Of a DNA stretch of 64,000 bases, positions 1 to 11,110 are shown one piece after another. This DNA is from Artocarpus heterophyllus (taxonomy: Eukaryota > Streptophyta > Magnoliopsida > Rosales > Moraceae), in the NCBI GenBank assembly GCA_025403435.1, contig CM046350.1, positions 18,449,274 to 18,513,273 of the forward strand. Reading direction: 5' to 3'. The position numbers and the translations under genes were made by a program. How positions within the stretch are numbered: position 1 is the stretch's first letter; each line of letters opens with the position of its first letter. A model generated the notes under the pieces. That model was not told the origin of the DNA, ran no database searches, and worked only from the letters and a program-made list of their open reading frames with translations.

Positions 1-566
1 TCTATCTAACACCCAATGGGAATTTTCTCTCTCAAGGATGGAGCTCACAAGAATTTTTGCCTCTCACAAAATTATGCCACTCACAATTTTCACACACAGT
101 TTTCACACACACAACCCTAGCCACCTTGTGTCTATTTATAACCAAAGGAGGAGAAAATAGCAACTAATGGGAAACCCTAGTGGTTTCCCGTTTTTGGGAC
201 CTTTGAATTCGACTTTGATTCAAAACACGTCGCGCAGCACAGCGCGTCAGCGCCGCGGCGCTCGTTTCGAGCGCTGCGGCGCTCCCTTGCGGTGCCTAGG
301 CGCTCTTCTCCTGGCGCCTAGGCGCTCACCACTCGACGGCTCGGCATAATCCTCCTGACGCCTAGGCGCTTGCCACATTACGCCTAGGCGCAATTCACCT
401 GGCGCCTAGGCGCTCTCCTTATGGCGCCTAGGCGCCCTCATCCCAGCGCCGCGGCGCTCTTCTGCCAGAGCCGCGGCGCTTGCTCTCTGCCTTTGAGGGC
501 GCGTTTTTCTCCATTTTTCTTCCTTTTGTTGGGTTGTCAACTTGATTTGGCTCCACATCTGCAACA
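1..566 (-). mobile_element. Copia-type LTR fragment cut by the window edge
   Basis: This stretch matches the LTRs of the Copia element at 44,680-49,964 over most of its length. It shares the tract about cell-leading AACACCC, GGGAATTTT, the ACACAACCCTAG tract and the closing ...GATTTGGCTCCA...GCAACA. It ends at 566 in CA, as LTRs do, and no polypurine tract follows, so it is either an outer LTR or a solo LTR. The left part lies outside the window. Its GC-rich middle differs from that of the other copies. Strand is taken from the Copia copy further right. Confidence 0.75.
246..475. repeat. Palindromic GC minisatellite inside the LTR
   Basis: About ten imperfect units of 12-25 bp carry a self-complementary core, either GCGCCTAGGCGC or CGCCGCGGCG. 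The Copia LTRs at 45,140-45,265 and 49,770-49,890 carry only a few looser units of the GGGCACCGCGG type at the same place. The array has therefore expanded and drifted in this copy. Confidence 0.8.
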
Positions 567-2233
567 TGTTGGTATGAAAAAAAAATGTATATACTAATAC
601 GAATGATATGTTGATCATATAACTAATTACTAGATATGAACATAGTTAAAAAAAAAAAATACTAGATAGACACAAAAAAGGAATAATAGGAATAATGGGC
701 ATATTGAAACGTAAAGCAGAGGATATAAAATAAAAATCAACTTTTAATCAATGAATTAAATACACACTAGATGTCATCAGAAAATTAGTTAATACTTTTA
801 CATTATATAATTGGGATTAACAAATAATAAACAAGGACAGATTTGGCATAGTGACAAAGATTTAATGAAAGTTTTGGTCGTTGTTAATAATTATATGAGA
901 TTGAATCATTTAGTTTGCAGGGTATTTATTAAATGGGCTAAAATGTGTTACTTTTTCAACTTACGCCCTAATTGACAGATGTTACGGGGCATTTTGGATC
1001 TGGAAGGCTTTTAGCTGGCCCGGTCCACATTTCTAAGCTTTAATCACTTGAGAGGTTGGCTTCTGTTCCCCAGTTGGAGACCGTAATTTACATATTAGGT
1101 AAAGATTATTTATTTTCAAAATTTTCTACTAATGTATTTTATCTTATTTTTGTGCAAATACTCCCTTTTAAAAAAATGTCCGTGTAAATTTTTGTTTTTA
1201 TTTAGTAAATAAATAATTATATGGTTGAGATTTATGTTTGTTTTATTGTGAATGTAGGCATAAGCTAAAATGTGAAAAACACTAGAAACTATCAATATAT
1301 CAACTTTTAATACTATAAAATAGCTAGAAGGACATGGATATTTAATTTTTTGAATTTTTTACTACTTACATGCAAAATTTTCTTTAAAGATCTGTTTTTT
1401 TTTTAATTTAATATTCTCTTCGGAGTTTAATTTAGTAAAAAAAGTAGAATATTTATGAGAGAATGATTTTGTTGGAGCAAAATTAATAATAAATTATCTA
1501 CCTAGTGCAAAAGAGATGCATGAAAAGAGTTTTAAGTATAAACACAATCAAGAAAATTATTTTAGTAAGGCAATTAGGAAAATGTATTTATGAATGTCAT
1601 GTTTATTAAAAATAGTATTATTTTAGAGAACTAAAAGAAAAAAAAAACTCAAATAGAGGAACATTTGAGACACATTGTTGAAATGAGACAAATTAGAAAC
1701 AAAAGATTAATAAGGTATGTATAAACAATAATTTAATAGGAAAAATTAGAGGAAAAATTTGTTAATGATAGGGGCATATATAAATTCTCGTAATGAGGAG
1801 GACATACATGAAAAGTTTTTAAAAACTATAGACAAAAAGTATAAATTATCAAAAATTCAAAGGGCATATGCCCCCTTTGTGCCTAACCTCCCTCTGACCA
1901 TGAGAACACAATTGTAGAAAACTTTGAATCGTGAAACAAATATCTATGAAACAAAAAGCTAGAGTTTTGATTTAAATTCGACTAATAAACTTAAAATAAT
2001 TGTAAGCCAAATTACCTCTGTTATTCTTCGGATCAAACAAGCGTTGACACCTTGCTCCTCACTATTCTTATTACTATATTCCTCTTTTATCATTTCTCTC
2101 TATTTCATTTGTCCATTTGTTTCTCACCATTCTACTCACAAGACCATAGCCATCAAAACTTACAAACGCTCCTTCGCAGTTAGCAAGACTTTTTTTTAAC
2201 CCTTCCCATTATGGTGCCTAATATCTCCTTATA
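567..2233. other. AT-rich intergenic DNA, no gene seen
   Basis: No open frame here has protein-like content. The tract at 1,855-1,905 (CATATGCCCCCTTTGTGCC) resembles the end of a degraded plant transposon, but I found no partner end. Nothing else is recognisable. Confidence 0.6.
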
Positions 2234-2397
2234 GGATGTTTGGTATGGTAGTGGAAACCATTAGTTAGAACTATATTTACTGTAGCATGTGAGAGCTTTA
2301 CACTGTAACAACTTTTTTCTTGTTACTGCAACATATGAAAGTTTTACACTGTTTATAACTTAGATAGTGGTTAAAACCACTCTTGTCAAATACCGTA
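2234..2397. repeat. MITE family M1, copy A
   Basis: A short inverted-repeat element. It begins GGATGTTTGGTATGG and ends in the near complement CAAATACCGTA. Inside are two head-to-tail half units built on ACTGTAGCATGTGAGAGC and TTTACACTGT. At least seven more copies lie in this window, near 7,169, 10,277, 10,430, 12,796, 14,412, 15,685 and 41,930. No coding capacity. Confidence 0.7.
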
Positions 2398-2930
2398 TTA
2401 ATCACTCACAAAGTAACTCTTGGTGGGTGCTTGTTTGGAGATACTTGGACATCATAATGTGAAAAAAGTGGTTCCAAGAAAAAAAAATAAAAAAATAACA
2501 TAATAATGAAAAATTTTTAATCCAAACTCCACAAGAATGACATTTGTCTAGATGAACAATTCTGTGGGACACCATATAATTAATCAAAGGAAGGTCTCAC
2601 AATTTGCGGAATACAAATGCAGTTCATTTTTTATTAGTCGCTATATGAACAAGCACTATAGTATTATAAGAGTTATCATTGAAGGGATTTTTTAATTAAC
2701 CCAAAAAAGTCTTAGAAATAATTTTTTTTCAATTATGTATTACCGTGACAATCATGATGTATATAACGTTTAGCATATGGCTTTTTAGGAGTAGCTTTGG
2801 GTTTCCTAACTGCTCATAGAAGTGTTCAAACGACATTCTCGAAGAGCTTTCAGCCAAAATACAAAATATGGCTTTTTAATATATAATGCTAAATTAATAT
2901 ACCAATAACATACTTAGCATTTCAGTGTGA
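2398..2930. other. AT-rich intergenic DNA
   Basis: No gene, structural RNA or clear repeat boundary seen. Confidence 0.5.
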
Positions 2931-3240
2931 AAAAAATCTCCAATGCAGTATTATTTTTAATACTAAACTATTATATTTAAACTTGGTAGCAAATTTACTA
3001 CCAAGTTTAATATATAATAAATTTGACATTTAATTCTTATTGATTGATTATTTTTTACTTTAATAGTTATAATATCTTAATTTTTTAATATTAAAAGTTT
3101 ACTTTTATAAGTTTAAAGATTTAATAATTACGACAAAAGATAAATACGGTATTTCAAATAACATTATGCATTAAAACATAAAATAAAATATCACATCAAA
3201 TATGTTATTTTTATACTTTTTGGTGGTAAATGTAATATTC
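2931..3240. repeat. MITE family M2, copy 1
   Basis: AT-rich repeat alignable over about 300 bp with 32,418-32,760. Shared blocks include ATCTCCAAT, AAATTT next to a CATCAAGTTT/ACCAAGTTT tract, TTTAATATTAAA and a final TCACATCAAAT block. The better-kept copy starts GAGCATCTCCAAT, a common start of short plant DNA transposons. Non-coding. Confidence 0.6.
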
Positions 3241-3336
3241 ATAGTAAAGCAAACTTTGAAACTTATACTTTGTATATTTTAGAAATAAGATAATTAGAGG
3301 AATTAGAGGTCCTTGACTTAACAACTTGTGAAATAT

Positions 3337-3505
3337 TGTCCAATACAACTTGGTAAAAGTGGGTAATGTACACTGTTGGCGTTAGCCAAACGGTTAGGAA
3401 GGGGGTTTATGGGACCTATATTGTCCCATACAACTTGGTAAAAGTGGGTAACGTAAACCGTTGGCGTTAGCCCAATGGTTAGGAAGGGGGTTTATGGGAT
3501 AGCTC
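3337..3505 (+). repeat. Tandem duplication that includes a SINE head
   Basis: A unit of about 85 bp (a CAACTTGGTAAAAGTGGG leader plus GGCGTTAGCC...TTTATGGGA) occurs twice. The first SINE head is at about 3,376 and the second at 3,461. Only the second continues into box B and a poly-A tail, so the duplication copied the 5' half of the SINE and its flank. Confidence 0.7.
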
Positions 3506-3556
3506 CCAAGTTCGATCCAAGAGAAAAGCGTTGTACAATTAAAAAAAAAAGAAAAG
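3461..3556 (+). mobile_element. Short tRNA-derived SINE
   Basis: It has a Pol III internal promoter: the A box is in TTAGCCCAATGGTTAGG and the B box is AGTTCGATCC. A short body and an A-rich tail (about 3,539-3,556) follow. Flanks AAAGTGGGTAACGT and AAAGTGAGGAATGT look like an eroded target-site duplication. At about 95 bp it is short even for a SINE. The head is tRNA-like, but no cloverleaf closes, so it is not a tRNA gene. Confidence 0.65.
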
Positions 3557-3885
3557 TGAGGAATGTCCAGTGTCCATGGCATACAGGAATTTCCAAGTGA
3601 AATGGAAGCTAGAAAATATTAATTCTACTTATATTGCCAAAAGATATGCACAATTCACGTTGGAACCACTCCGAGTGCTAAGCAAATCCGCATGTGGTGG
3701 TGCCACTGACATGGGATGGAGCATGCCGCAGATTCCTTGTCTAATACGTTAGACATGGCAAATAATTGAGAATGCCAATAACACTCAGAACCATATATAC
3801 AAGTCTCAGGGAATGTGGACAAGAGGGAACAGGAGGAAACATCCGTTTTTCTTGACTAAAACAAAATTATTTAGTATAGTGTAAA
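3557..3885. other. Intergenic DNA, no gene seen
   Basis: The one open frame (3,570-3,752) has no recognisable motif or neighbouring exon. Nothing else found. Confidence 0.5.
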
Positions 3886-4707
3886 CAGGTTCGGCTCAAG
3901 GTAAGGCCGCTGAGGCAATAGCCGTAGGCCTCACCTTGAGCCCAAGGCCGAAATGATTCTTATTCACATACCATACATATATAATATTTTGACAAACAGC
4001 ATTGGATTTTAAGAGGGAAAAAAAATAAACGTTAAGCATTAATTTTTTTTAAAGGATTAAGCATCATATTAGGTAGGCCTATTTTGAAAATAGGTTTGTT
4101 TTTTCAGGGCTTTTAGCCTGCCATTTGATTTTAGAAGAAAAAATATAGTCTAAATTTTGTATTAAATAGCACGAAACTTTAAATAAAAAAATGAATTTAA
4201 TTTTGTCTTTATCTTCTTCTAAGAAAAAACAACATTCAGAAAAACGTCCCGTTCTTTATTTAAAAAAAAAAAAAACAATCTAATTTTGTGCTGGACCTAT
4301 CCTAATTGTCTTTTCCATCTCTTCTCAAGTTTTTTAATAAAAAATAGAAAAAAATGGTATATCATTAGCTTTTGTGCCGTTTTTTCTCACCCATTTCTTT
4401 ACTCATCGGCTTCTCATTTTTTGCTCTAAAGCTTCTTCCCAAATTTCTTGGCAAAAGCACTCCTATGTTTCTTCAAATAAATTTTGCATAGAGCTTGGAA
4501 ATTGCAAGAAGAAAGCTTATAGCATTTCTATAATTCCAGGTTTTATTGTTTCTTTTGTTATCTATTTAATAAATTATATTGTCTTCTTATTTATTTGTTA
4601 TTGTTTGGGATATTTCTTGTTGTTTTGGGTTTTGACTTTGATTTTTAGTTATAAAATGTGTAGTAGGAAATATGAACATGGATATGATAAATGCATATAT
4701 TGATTGT

Positions 4708-4857
4708 AGAATATTATTAACAATTACAATAAGAGTAGCTTCTGCAGCAAGAAGTTTCTCAAAATTAAAATTAATAAAATCTTATTTAAGATCCACAATG
4801 TCACAAAAAAGATTAAATGAATTAGCTATACTATCCAATAAATCGTTGAAAAAATAG
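4708..4857 (+). pseudogene. hAT transposase C-terminus (dimerisation domain), remnant
   Basis: The frame reads VASAARSFSKLKLIKSYLR and then STMSQKRLNELAILS, the conserved core of the hAT C-terminal dimerisation domain. It normally follows the catalytic core and pairs transposase subunits. The frame stops at the border with the inserted LTR. Just beyond the LTR, at about 6,890, the same frame type resumes with FASQKAKKVDF, the usual tail of this family. No BED/TTF or catalytic region remains nearby, so it is non-functional. Confidence 0.7.
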
Positions 4858-5362
4858 TGTGCAGCGAAAATTTTAAAATTTTTACATCAGAGTATTTTTC
4901 AAAACACAAGTTTGACATGCTATATGCATAAATTAAACAGATCTTACTAACCTTTGTATGTGAAAGAACTTCCGCAAAAACGTGAAGAGAAGTAACGTTC
5001 CAGAAGAGCCTCAACCAACTGGTCTTCTTTGCTATTCTCTATCCACGACTGGAGTGGGTGTGGGCTCACACTTACAGCTCTTCCACGAGGTGACTCTCCT
5101 TCCAACCAATCAAGAGAACCCAAAGCAAGTGTTCGTGATTTGCAAACAAAAGCTCTTAGGGAGTTTTCAGATTCTCACTAGCAGAGTATCACTCTTAATC
5201 TCTCAACTGATCTGAGTAACTCTAAAGACTTACTCCCTTTATATAGAGGTTGGGTCTAAGGTCAGTCATTATCAGATTAGGTCTCAAAAACTCGAAACAA
5301 AATCAAGTTTGGATCAATATTTGATAAGATCTGCGTGGAAACGCGTAATCTTATCTTTCGCT

Positions 5363-5445
5363 CATCGACAGGCTGAACTACTCGATCGGCAGGCCGAACT
5401 GCCACCATCGGTAGGCTGAACACGTGGATCGGCAGGTCGAACTAC
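5363..5445. repeat. Four-copy short tandem repeat in the LTR
   Basis: About four units of 20-24 bp built on GATCGGCAGGCCGAACT and diverged versions of it. The core GGCAGGCCGAAC is GC-rich in an AT-rich setting. Confidence 0.7.
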
Positions 5446-5587
5446 TGATTAAAAATCTTAGTGAATCTTTTATTTTTCACCTGAAATTCTATAGGATAAA
5501 GTCTCAATTTTAATTCAAATAACCCAATAGAGAAGTTATCTAATCAAAACAACTTTATCTAAATAATCTCTAAGAAAATAAATCAAT

Positions 5588-5750
5588 TCCCAATAATTCT
5601 ACAAGTTTATCTTGATCTAATTTATCCAAAAATTAAATCAACCGATAAACAGACAAGAATTATCTGATCCCAATAATTCAACAAGTTTATCTTGAATCAA
5701 TTTTATCACAAAATTAATTCAATTGATAAACAGACATGAATTGTTTGATT
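5588..5750. repeat. 81-bp tandem duplication in the LTR
   Basis: Two copies of about 81 bp, each running from CCCAATAATTC through AAGTTTATCTTGA to GATAAACAGACA, placed head to tail with scattered substitutions. Confidence 0.75.
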
Positions 5751-7000
5751 CTTCCAAATTTTAAACCAATCTGATAAATCCAACATAAGTCACCAATTAT
5801 CGAAAAAGCACGCCGTATCGTTATAGGATGTTGTGAGCTAGCAAATGGGACCAAATGGACCTATATAATTTAAGCTCCCGATAATTATGAAACTCAATAT
5901 CTCAGATATACATTTTATAATTATCAACTCCAACGCTACTCCACTAAAAGCTTGGAGCTGCACTCTCAAAGTACATAGAATTACGAAGCCCGTATAGCTA
6001 AGTCTCCATGACATATCATGGTGTATCGTATCCCCATATGATTATCCATAATCAGCTTAAGGACAAGTTCTGTCTTACCTTCCCGATTATTTTTATCTTA
6101 CGTTCCATTATCTCACCATCAAAAAACTCACCATCCAAAGACAGTATACCATTCGGTTACACCTATGTATCTAAATGGTTGAGTGCTCCAGTTTTTCAAT
6201 TATTGGATAACGCATATAAGAGGATATCATTACTTCTAAAGAGGAGCTATAGATTTCATATCTATGAATAACAGGTCTACGCCATTAAGAGTCATGTCTC
6301 CAACGTATCGGCATGCATACCACTATTAAGATGTGGGTATCACCCTTTGGCACATCAAAAGACATAAGTCAAGACAATAGGCCCACTATTTATCTCAGGA
6401 TTAAGATACAACACAAATGATTGTCTAAAGTGAATCAATTTGCCGAGACATAATTATTAATCCAAATCAATTCACTTTATGTCTCGATCTAACACATCGT
6501 CACCTATGACAACATGCCAATGTTTCTATTCATGGAGTTCACCTCTGATGGCCAAGACAAACCATCTCCCTATTGGAATATAGACAACATAATAATCTTT
6601 ACATGAGTAAAGCGCCCAACTTTATTCCCTCGATTACGGATCTTATGATTTAGACCATCACATTAAGAATCATGTCTTCTGCATAATCTGTCCATCATAT
6701 GCCCAATTCTTAATATTTAGACCGACAGTCTCAGACTACTGTTTGCTTAACATACATTCAACAAATATGAATGTAAAGAAGACAAGATTTGGTATATAAA
6801 TAATGAATAAATTCTTTATTGATAAAAATGTCTCCAAAAACCTATTACATTTTTACTCTTTAGGGTATACATGTCTAACATAAATAATTTTGCATCTCAA
6901 AAAGCTAAAAAGGTTGATTTTATTTAGTAGAAGTAAAGTTATCATAAAAGATTAAAAGGCCTCTTTAAAACATTTTGCCTTAGGCCTGAGTATAAACCTA

Positions 7001-7168
7001 ATAGCTAGCTCCAGATTGGATATGCAAATTAAGATAATCACAGGAAACTTTTTTCTTAATTATCTGGGGAGAGTTTACACATTTTGAAGGTGAATTATGG
7101 CTTAAAGAAGACAAGATGTATAAGAATGGCTAGAAACGCCCTCGATCGTTGTTACTCTAGATTTACTA
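7001..7168. other. Short intergenic stretch
   Basis: No feature seen. Confidence 0.4.
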
Positions 7169-7338
7169 AGAGTTTGTTTGGGAAGCTTGTTAGAAAAATA
7201 AAGTTAGAGCTTGTATAGTATAAAGTTCTCATATGCTACAATGAAAAACAAAAGTTTGTTACAGTGTAAAGCTTTCACATACTATAATTTTTATGTTTTA
7301 ACTTCAAGTTCAAACCGACTTACCAAATGAACTCTTAA
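7169..7338. repeat. MITE family M1, copy B
   Basis: Contains GTTACAGTGTAAAGC and TCTCATATGCTACAAT in the half-unit order of family M1, opening with GTTTGTTTGGGAAG and closing with CTTACCAAATGAACTC. Diverged copy. Confidence 0.55.
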
Positions 7339-7967
7339 TAAGATTACTTGCATAAGGTAGCACATAGTTCTAGTAGTGTCTTCTAATAAAGGTTCAGATT
7401 AATAAGATCTGGTTCAAGAGCCAGGATGGAAAAATGATCAGTTGTAACGTCGCATTAACAAACCACTAGTAGCAGTTTTGTTTGCTGACATTTAGGAAAT
7501 CAGTTCGAAGAAAAGATTGGAACCTAATAAAATATAGCAATTTAAATTGTGAGAGAAAATACTATAATAAAATTGAGTTTGAACCACACTTTTTGGTTCA
7601 AATTAAGTTTCCAAACAAGCTTAAATATAATCATTTTCTTAAGATGAATTGATTAAAAATACTGGAGAGATTTCTTTTTTCTTTTTTGTTTTTCTAGTAC
7701 TAAAGTGCTCAATTTTGGTACCATATATATTTTTTTGAATAAATTGAAATGAGATATCTAACATCAAGAAAAGAAGTCATATTTCAATTAAGTTGGCATC
7801 TAACTTACCAATTACACACTAAGCCTACCACTCTATTTATTAATAAAAACAAAAATAAAGACGCAACCAATCCCAAAAAGAAAAATAAAAGTATAAAGCC
7901 AAAAACCACCCCTAAAGGATGAAATCGAAACTCACATCTGGTTAATAAATTCTTATTAATATCTCAT
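7339..7967. other. AT-rich intergenic DNA
   Basis: No gene or bounded repeat recognised. Confidence 0.5.
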
Positions 7968-8678
7968 TGTTGGAGAATTTCCCGCCTATCTTATAAAAAT
8001 GTGATACATGTATCCCAATATGAAAGAATGGGTTGCAACCAATCGGTTATTTCCAAATCGTGAAAAGTTAATCTGGTCAAGACTGAGCCAGAGAACTCTG
8101 AAGACTCGAATTACTTACGCAAAGAGGATATCGAGGAGACCATGTAGATCAGAAGTTCGAAATGAGATTAACAGCAACAAGGCATGTGTCCATATCAGGC
8201 CGACCTATCCTAACACGACATGTGGACGTTGTGAGCTCGGGTCATTGAAGAAACTTGAGATGACAAATCCCAAGAAAAGACAAAAGGAAGAATGGAAAAA
8301 ATTCTTCAGGGGCCTTTCTCAAAGGAGGGAATGACATGAGGCCTAAAATTCTAAAAGTGAAAGATGACTTGTCAAAAATCTAATGATTGAGGAAGCAATA
8401 ATCAGATCTTTGATAATCTAACTATAAATAGCTTATTTGGAAGGAAACAAAAAGAGAGACCTAGGCTCAATTGAAAACAATAGAACAAACCTTCCTCTCT
8501 CATTCGCTCTTATTCCCTCTAATTTTGTTCTTGAAAATCTCTATTGTTGCTTGGCTAAGCTTTGGAGAGTCTTTGCAGATTCATCGGAAGCAAGCAGAAG
8601 ACTACGGAGCTCAGATCATCCTACCGAGACCATCAAAACAGGTCTGAGGTGATTGATGTTTAGAAATCCACCCAAACA
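7968..8678 (+). mobile_element. Solo LTR with perfect 5-bp target duplication
   Basis: A 711-bp unit starts TGTTGG and ends CCAAACA. It is flanked on both sides by CTCAT (7,963-7,967 and 8,679-8,683). A TATA box (CTATAAATAG, about 8,422) followed by a pyrimidine-rich tract is where an LTR U3/R promoter is expected. No primer-binding site or coding region adjoins it, so it is a solo LTR left by LTR-LTR recombination. The frames at 8,008-8,334 and 8,437-8,652 lie within it and have no protein-like motifs. Superfamily not assigned. Confidence 0.8.
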
Positions 8679-8683
8679 CTCAT

Positions 8684-10276
8684 TAAAAACCCTCCAATCA
8701 AAACCTATTGAAAAAAAAAAAAAAACACTAGAGGGTACCATACATTTGCTTTTGCCCTTTACGGCAAGACAATCAGATTGTCTACCAAAGTATTCCTTTG
8801 TTTTCATTCTTTTTTTTTTAATTTTTATTTTTGATATATAAGTATCACACAAACCAATTTCTATAATGGAATTGTGATTTGATCGATAAACCACTTTTAA
8901 TTTTTGTAGAACTATTTGTAGTTTACGCTCTCTCTTTTATATATCCATGTCTAATTTGCTAGAGCAAAAATTGACGCTTACGTATCCATGTTTTAGGGGA
9001 AAAAAACAAAACAAAACAAGCACGCAAATAAAATAATAAAAAAAAGATTACAGACGCTAAGTCTAATTTTTTTATTTAATATTTTAAGAATATGAACAGA
9101 GGATCGTTCACGCGAGAAAATTAAAGCCAGAGAATTTTAGGTCCGAGTAGCACTATCAATATATGCCCCACTTAAACTAATGCCCCGTGCCTGTGCCTAG
9201 TAATCAAAATTCCTCGCTCAGGCCAATGGCCCATTGGCCGAAAATGGACATTGATATATATATATTTTTTGGATAAACCGATTTTACTATACATCTCACA
9301 TCATCTCCATGAATTTTTTTGCGTAGTTACAACGAAGGTCAGGTGGTCCCCATCCGACCCGCACACAAACCTTGTGTCATGGGAATGGACGAGACAATTG
9401 TTCCTGGTTCCACTTAAAAGACTGGCGCTTTTCTTTGTTTAGCTGCCATTTATGACTATAAACTAGGTTATCAGAATTAATTGCAACAAAAATACATCGT
9501 AATAATATATAGGGTCCTTTTGTAAGACGATGTGAGGATATTGAATATTGCTGATGGTTGAATATGATTAAAATCATATTAAAATAAAAAAAAATGTAAA
9601 ACAAATAGTTCTTGATATAAATCAAATGGCTAAAAATAAAGATCAATTGATAATTTATGTTTTCAGGTCCTACCATAAATATCTCCTAATAAGTAAAATA
9701 GATAGTTTCTGACATAAATCAAACGGCTAAAAATAAAAATCAATTGATAATTAATGTTTTGAGGTCCCACTAAAAATAAAGATAAATTGAAAATTCATGT
9801 TTTTAGGTCCTATCATGCGTATCTCTGAATAATAAAACTCGCTTGTATTTGTTCCCGTTGAACGTTGAACTTCTGTTTGCATGTATGTTAGATAAAGTGT
9901 CGGTTTAGTTATTAAAGCAAACGCAGAAGAAAATGAGAACCAAAGAGTGTTTTATTGGCAGGCTATCTTGATCTATTGGTCAAAAGCATAGATATATGCT
10001 GCTAGTCATATTCTTGTGATCAACTCATTTGAAAATCATGAAGTTGACTAACAAATGATGACCTCACGTACACACAAATTAAGGAGGCCGGTTTTAAAAT
10101 AAAATAATACTAAAAATTTTTAGGCGTTGGATTTGTAATTCATATAATATGGTCGGTTCGTTTAATATAATATTTTGACTATAATGTTTTTACCTCACAA
10201 AATTTTAAATTTTAGTTTAAACTTTCTAATCAAAATTTTGAACTGAACAAACCAACACATGTCGAGTAATTTATAG
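8684..10276. other. Intergenic DNA with one local tandem repeat
   Basis: Apart from the 98-bp repeat at 9,617-9,817 I see no gene, RNA or transposon boundary. The open frames here are short and low-complexity. Confidence 0.5.
9617..9817. repeat. 98-bp tandem repeat, 2.5 copies
   Basis: Three successive copies of a unit with GGCTAAAAATAAAGATCAA, TTGATAA and ATGTTTT-AGGTCC blocks start at about 9,617, 9,715 and 9,770. The third lacks the first block. Confidence 0.75.
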
Positions 10277-10573
10277 TTTGTTTGACAAACTTATTTACAA
10301 CTTATTAATTGTTACAATATACAGTTCTCACATATTATGATATAAAATAAAAAATAATGCTACAATGTAAATATCTCACATGTTAGTATTTTGGTTCTAA
10401 TTTATTAGTTTTAACTATATTCTCAAACACTTTGGTAGGAACCGTTGGTTAGAACCACTTTTACTGTAGCATGAGAGAGCTTTTACACTGTAGCAATTTT
10501 TTTTATTGTTACTGTAGCATATGAGAGCTTTACACTGTTTATAACTGAGTCCCACCACTCATCCAAACAACCG
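10277..10573. repeat. Two adjacent MITEs of family M1, copies C and D
   Basis: Copy C (10,277-10,434) is diverged. Copy D (about 10,430-10,573) is well kept, with GTTAGAACCACTTTTACTG, GAGAGCTTTTACACTGTAGC and GCATATGAGAGCTTTACAC, closing in CCAAACAACCGG. Confidence 0.65.
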
Positions 10574-10582
10574 GTTTATCAG

Positions 10583-10613
<31 letters not shown>

Positions 10614-10667
10614 GTACCGCATTAACAGCACTCGAACTATGACTCATCCAAACAACCGGTTTATCAG

Positions 10668-10731
<64 letters not shown>

Positions 10732-10752
10732 CGCATTAAACGCACTCGAACT
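10556..10752. repeat. Tandem duplication with an expanded AT tract
   Basis: The block ACTCATCCAAACAACCGG, poly-A, (AT)n, TAGTACCGCATTAA, CACTCGAACTATG occurs twice in a row. The AT run is about 22 bp in the first copy and about 45 bp in the second, so it lengthened after duplication or in only one copy. Confidence 0.85.
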
Positions 10753-11032
10753 ATGGGCTTCGCTATATCCTTCCAAAAGTCACTAATATATATATTTTTG
10801 TGCGTCCATGGAGGCATATTGCATATAAAGGCATATCATGAATTATGGTGGAGCGGGGCCAAAAATCAAGAAATTAGCGTTTACTTATATTCTTTTAATT
10901 ATTACTTTTTTAAGTTTTATTTTAAAATTAACGTTGATCCTGCGCAAGTTGTTATATGCACTTGAGAAAGGTATTTGTTCTTTGAAGAAAGAAGCTTGTA
11001 TACCAAAGCAAGATTCAACAATGGTAACGTGT

Positions 11033-11076
11033 GCGCACATACACATATATATACACACACATACAAATACGTATAC

Positions 11077-11110
<34 letters not shown>
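11033..11110. repeat. Compound CA/TA/TG microsatellite
   Basis: Interrupted ACACAT and ATAC units pass into a (TA) run and then a (GT) run ending near 11,110. The arms could pair as CA with TG. Confidence 0.85.

Larger units (their letters stand above)
4858..6880 (-). mobile_element. Probable solo LTR (about 2.0 kb) inserted in the hAT relic
   Basis: It starts TGTGCAGCGAAAA and ends ATGTCTAACA. Read on the minus strand it runs from TGTTAGAC to CGCTGCACA, typical plant LTR ends. No gag or pol frame lies inside. The pentamer AAATA occurs on both sides, offset one base from the ends, so the target duplication is only tentative. The hAT transposase frame is interrupted exactly here, which supports the borders. 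Two internal tandem repeats are listed separately. Confidence 0.6.
3886..7000 (+). mobile_element. Relic of a hAT transposon, split by an LTR
   Basis: The left end (CAGGTTCGGCTCAAGG, then AAGGCCGCTGAGG) and the complement of the right end (TAGGTTTATACTCAGGCC, then TAAGGC) are similar. Such ends are usual for hAT elements whose transposase has a TTF/MYM-type N-terminus. Between them only the last part of the transposase survives (4,708-4,857 and 6,881-6,920), so most of the coding region is deleted. A 2-kb LTR then landed in the 3' end of the frame. I found no 8-bp target duplication, so the outer borders are approximate. Confidence 0.55.

Noticed and set aside
3461..3520. Possible tRNA gene (A and B boxes)
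   Set aside because: No acceptor or anticodon stem closes, and an A-rich tail follows; better read as a SINE.
4374..4703. Hydrophobic 109-codon frame that looks like a membrane protein
   Set aside because: It falls in the AT-rich part of the hAT relic; the hydrophobicity comes from T-rich codons.
8008..8334. 108-codon open frame with basic residues
   Set aside because: Lies inside the solo LTR bounded by CTCAT; no family motif and no neighbouring exon.
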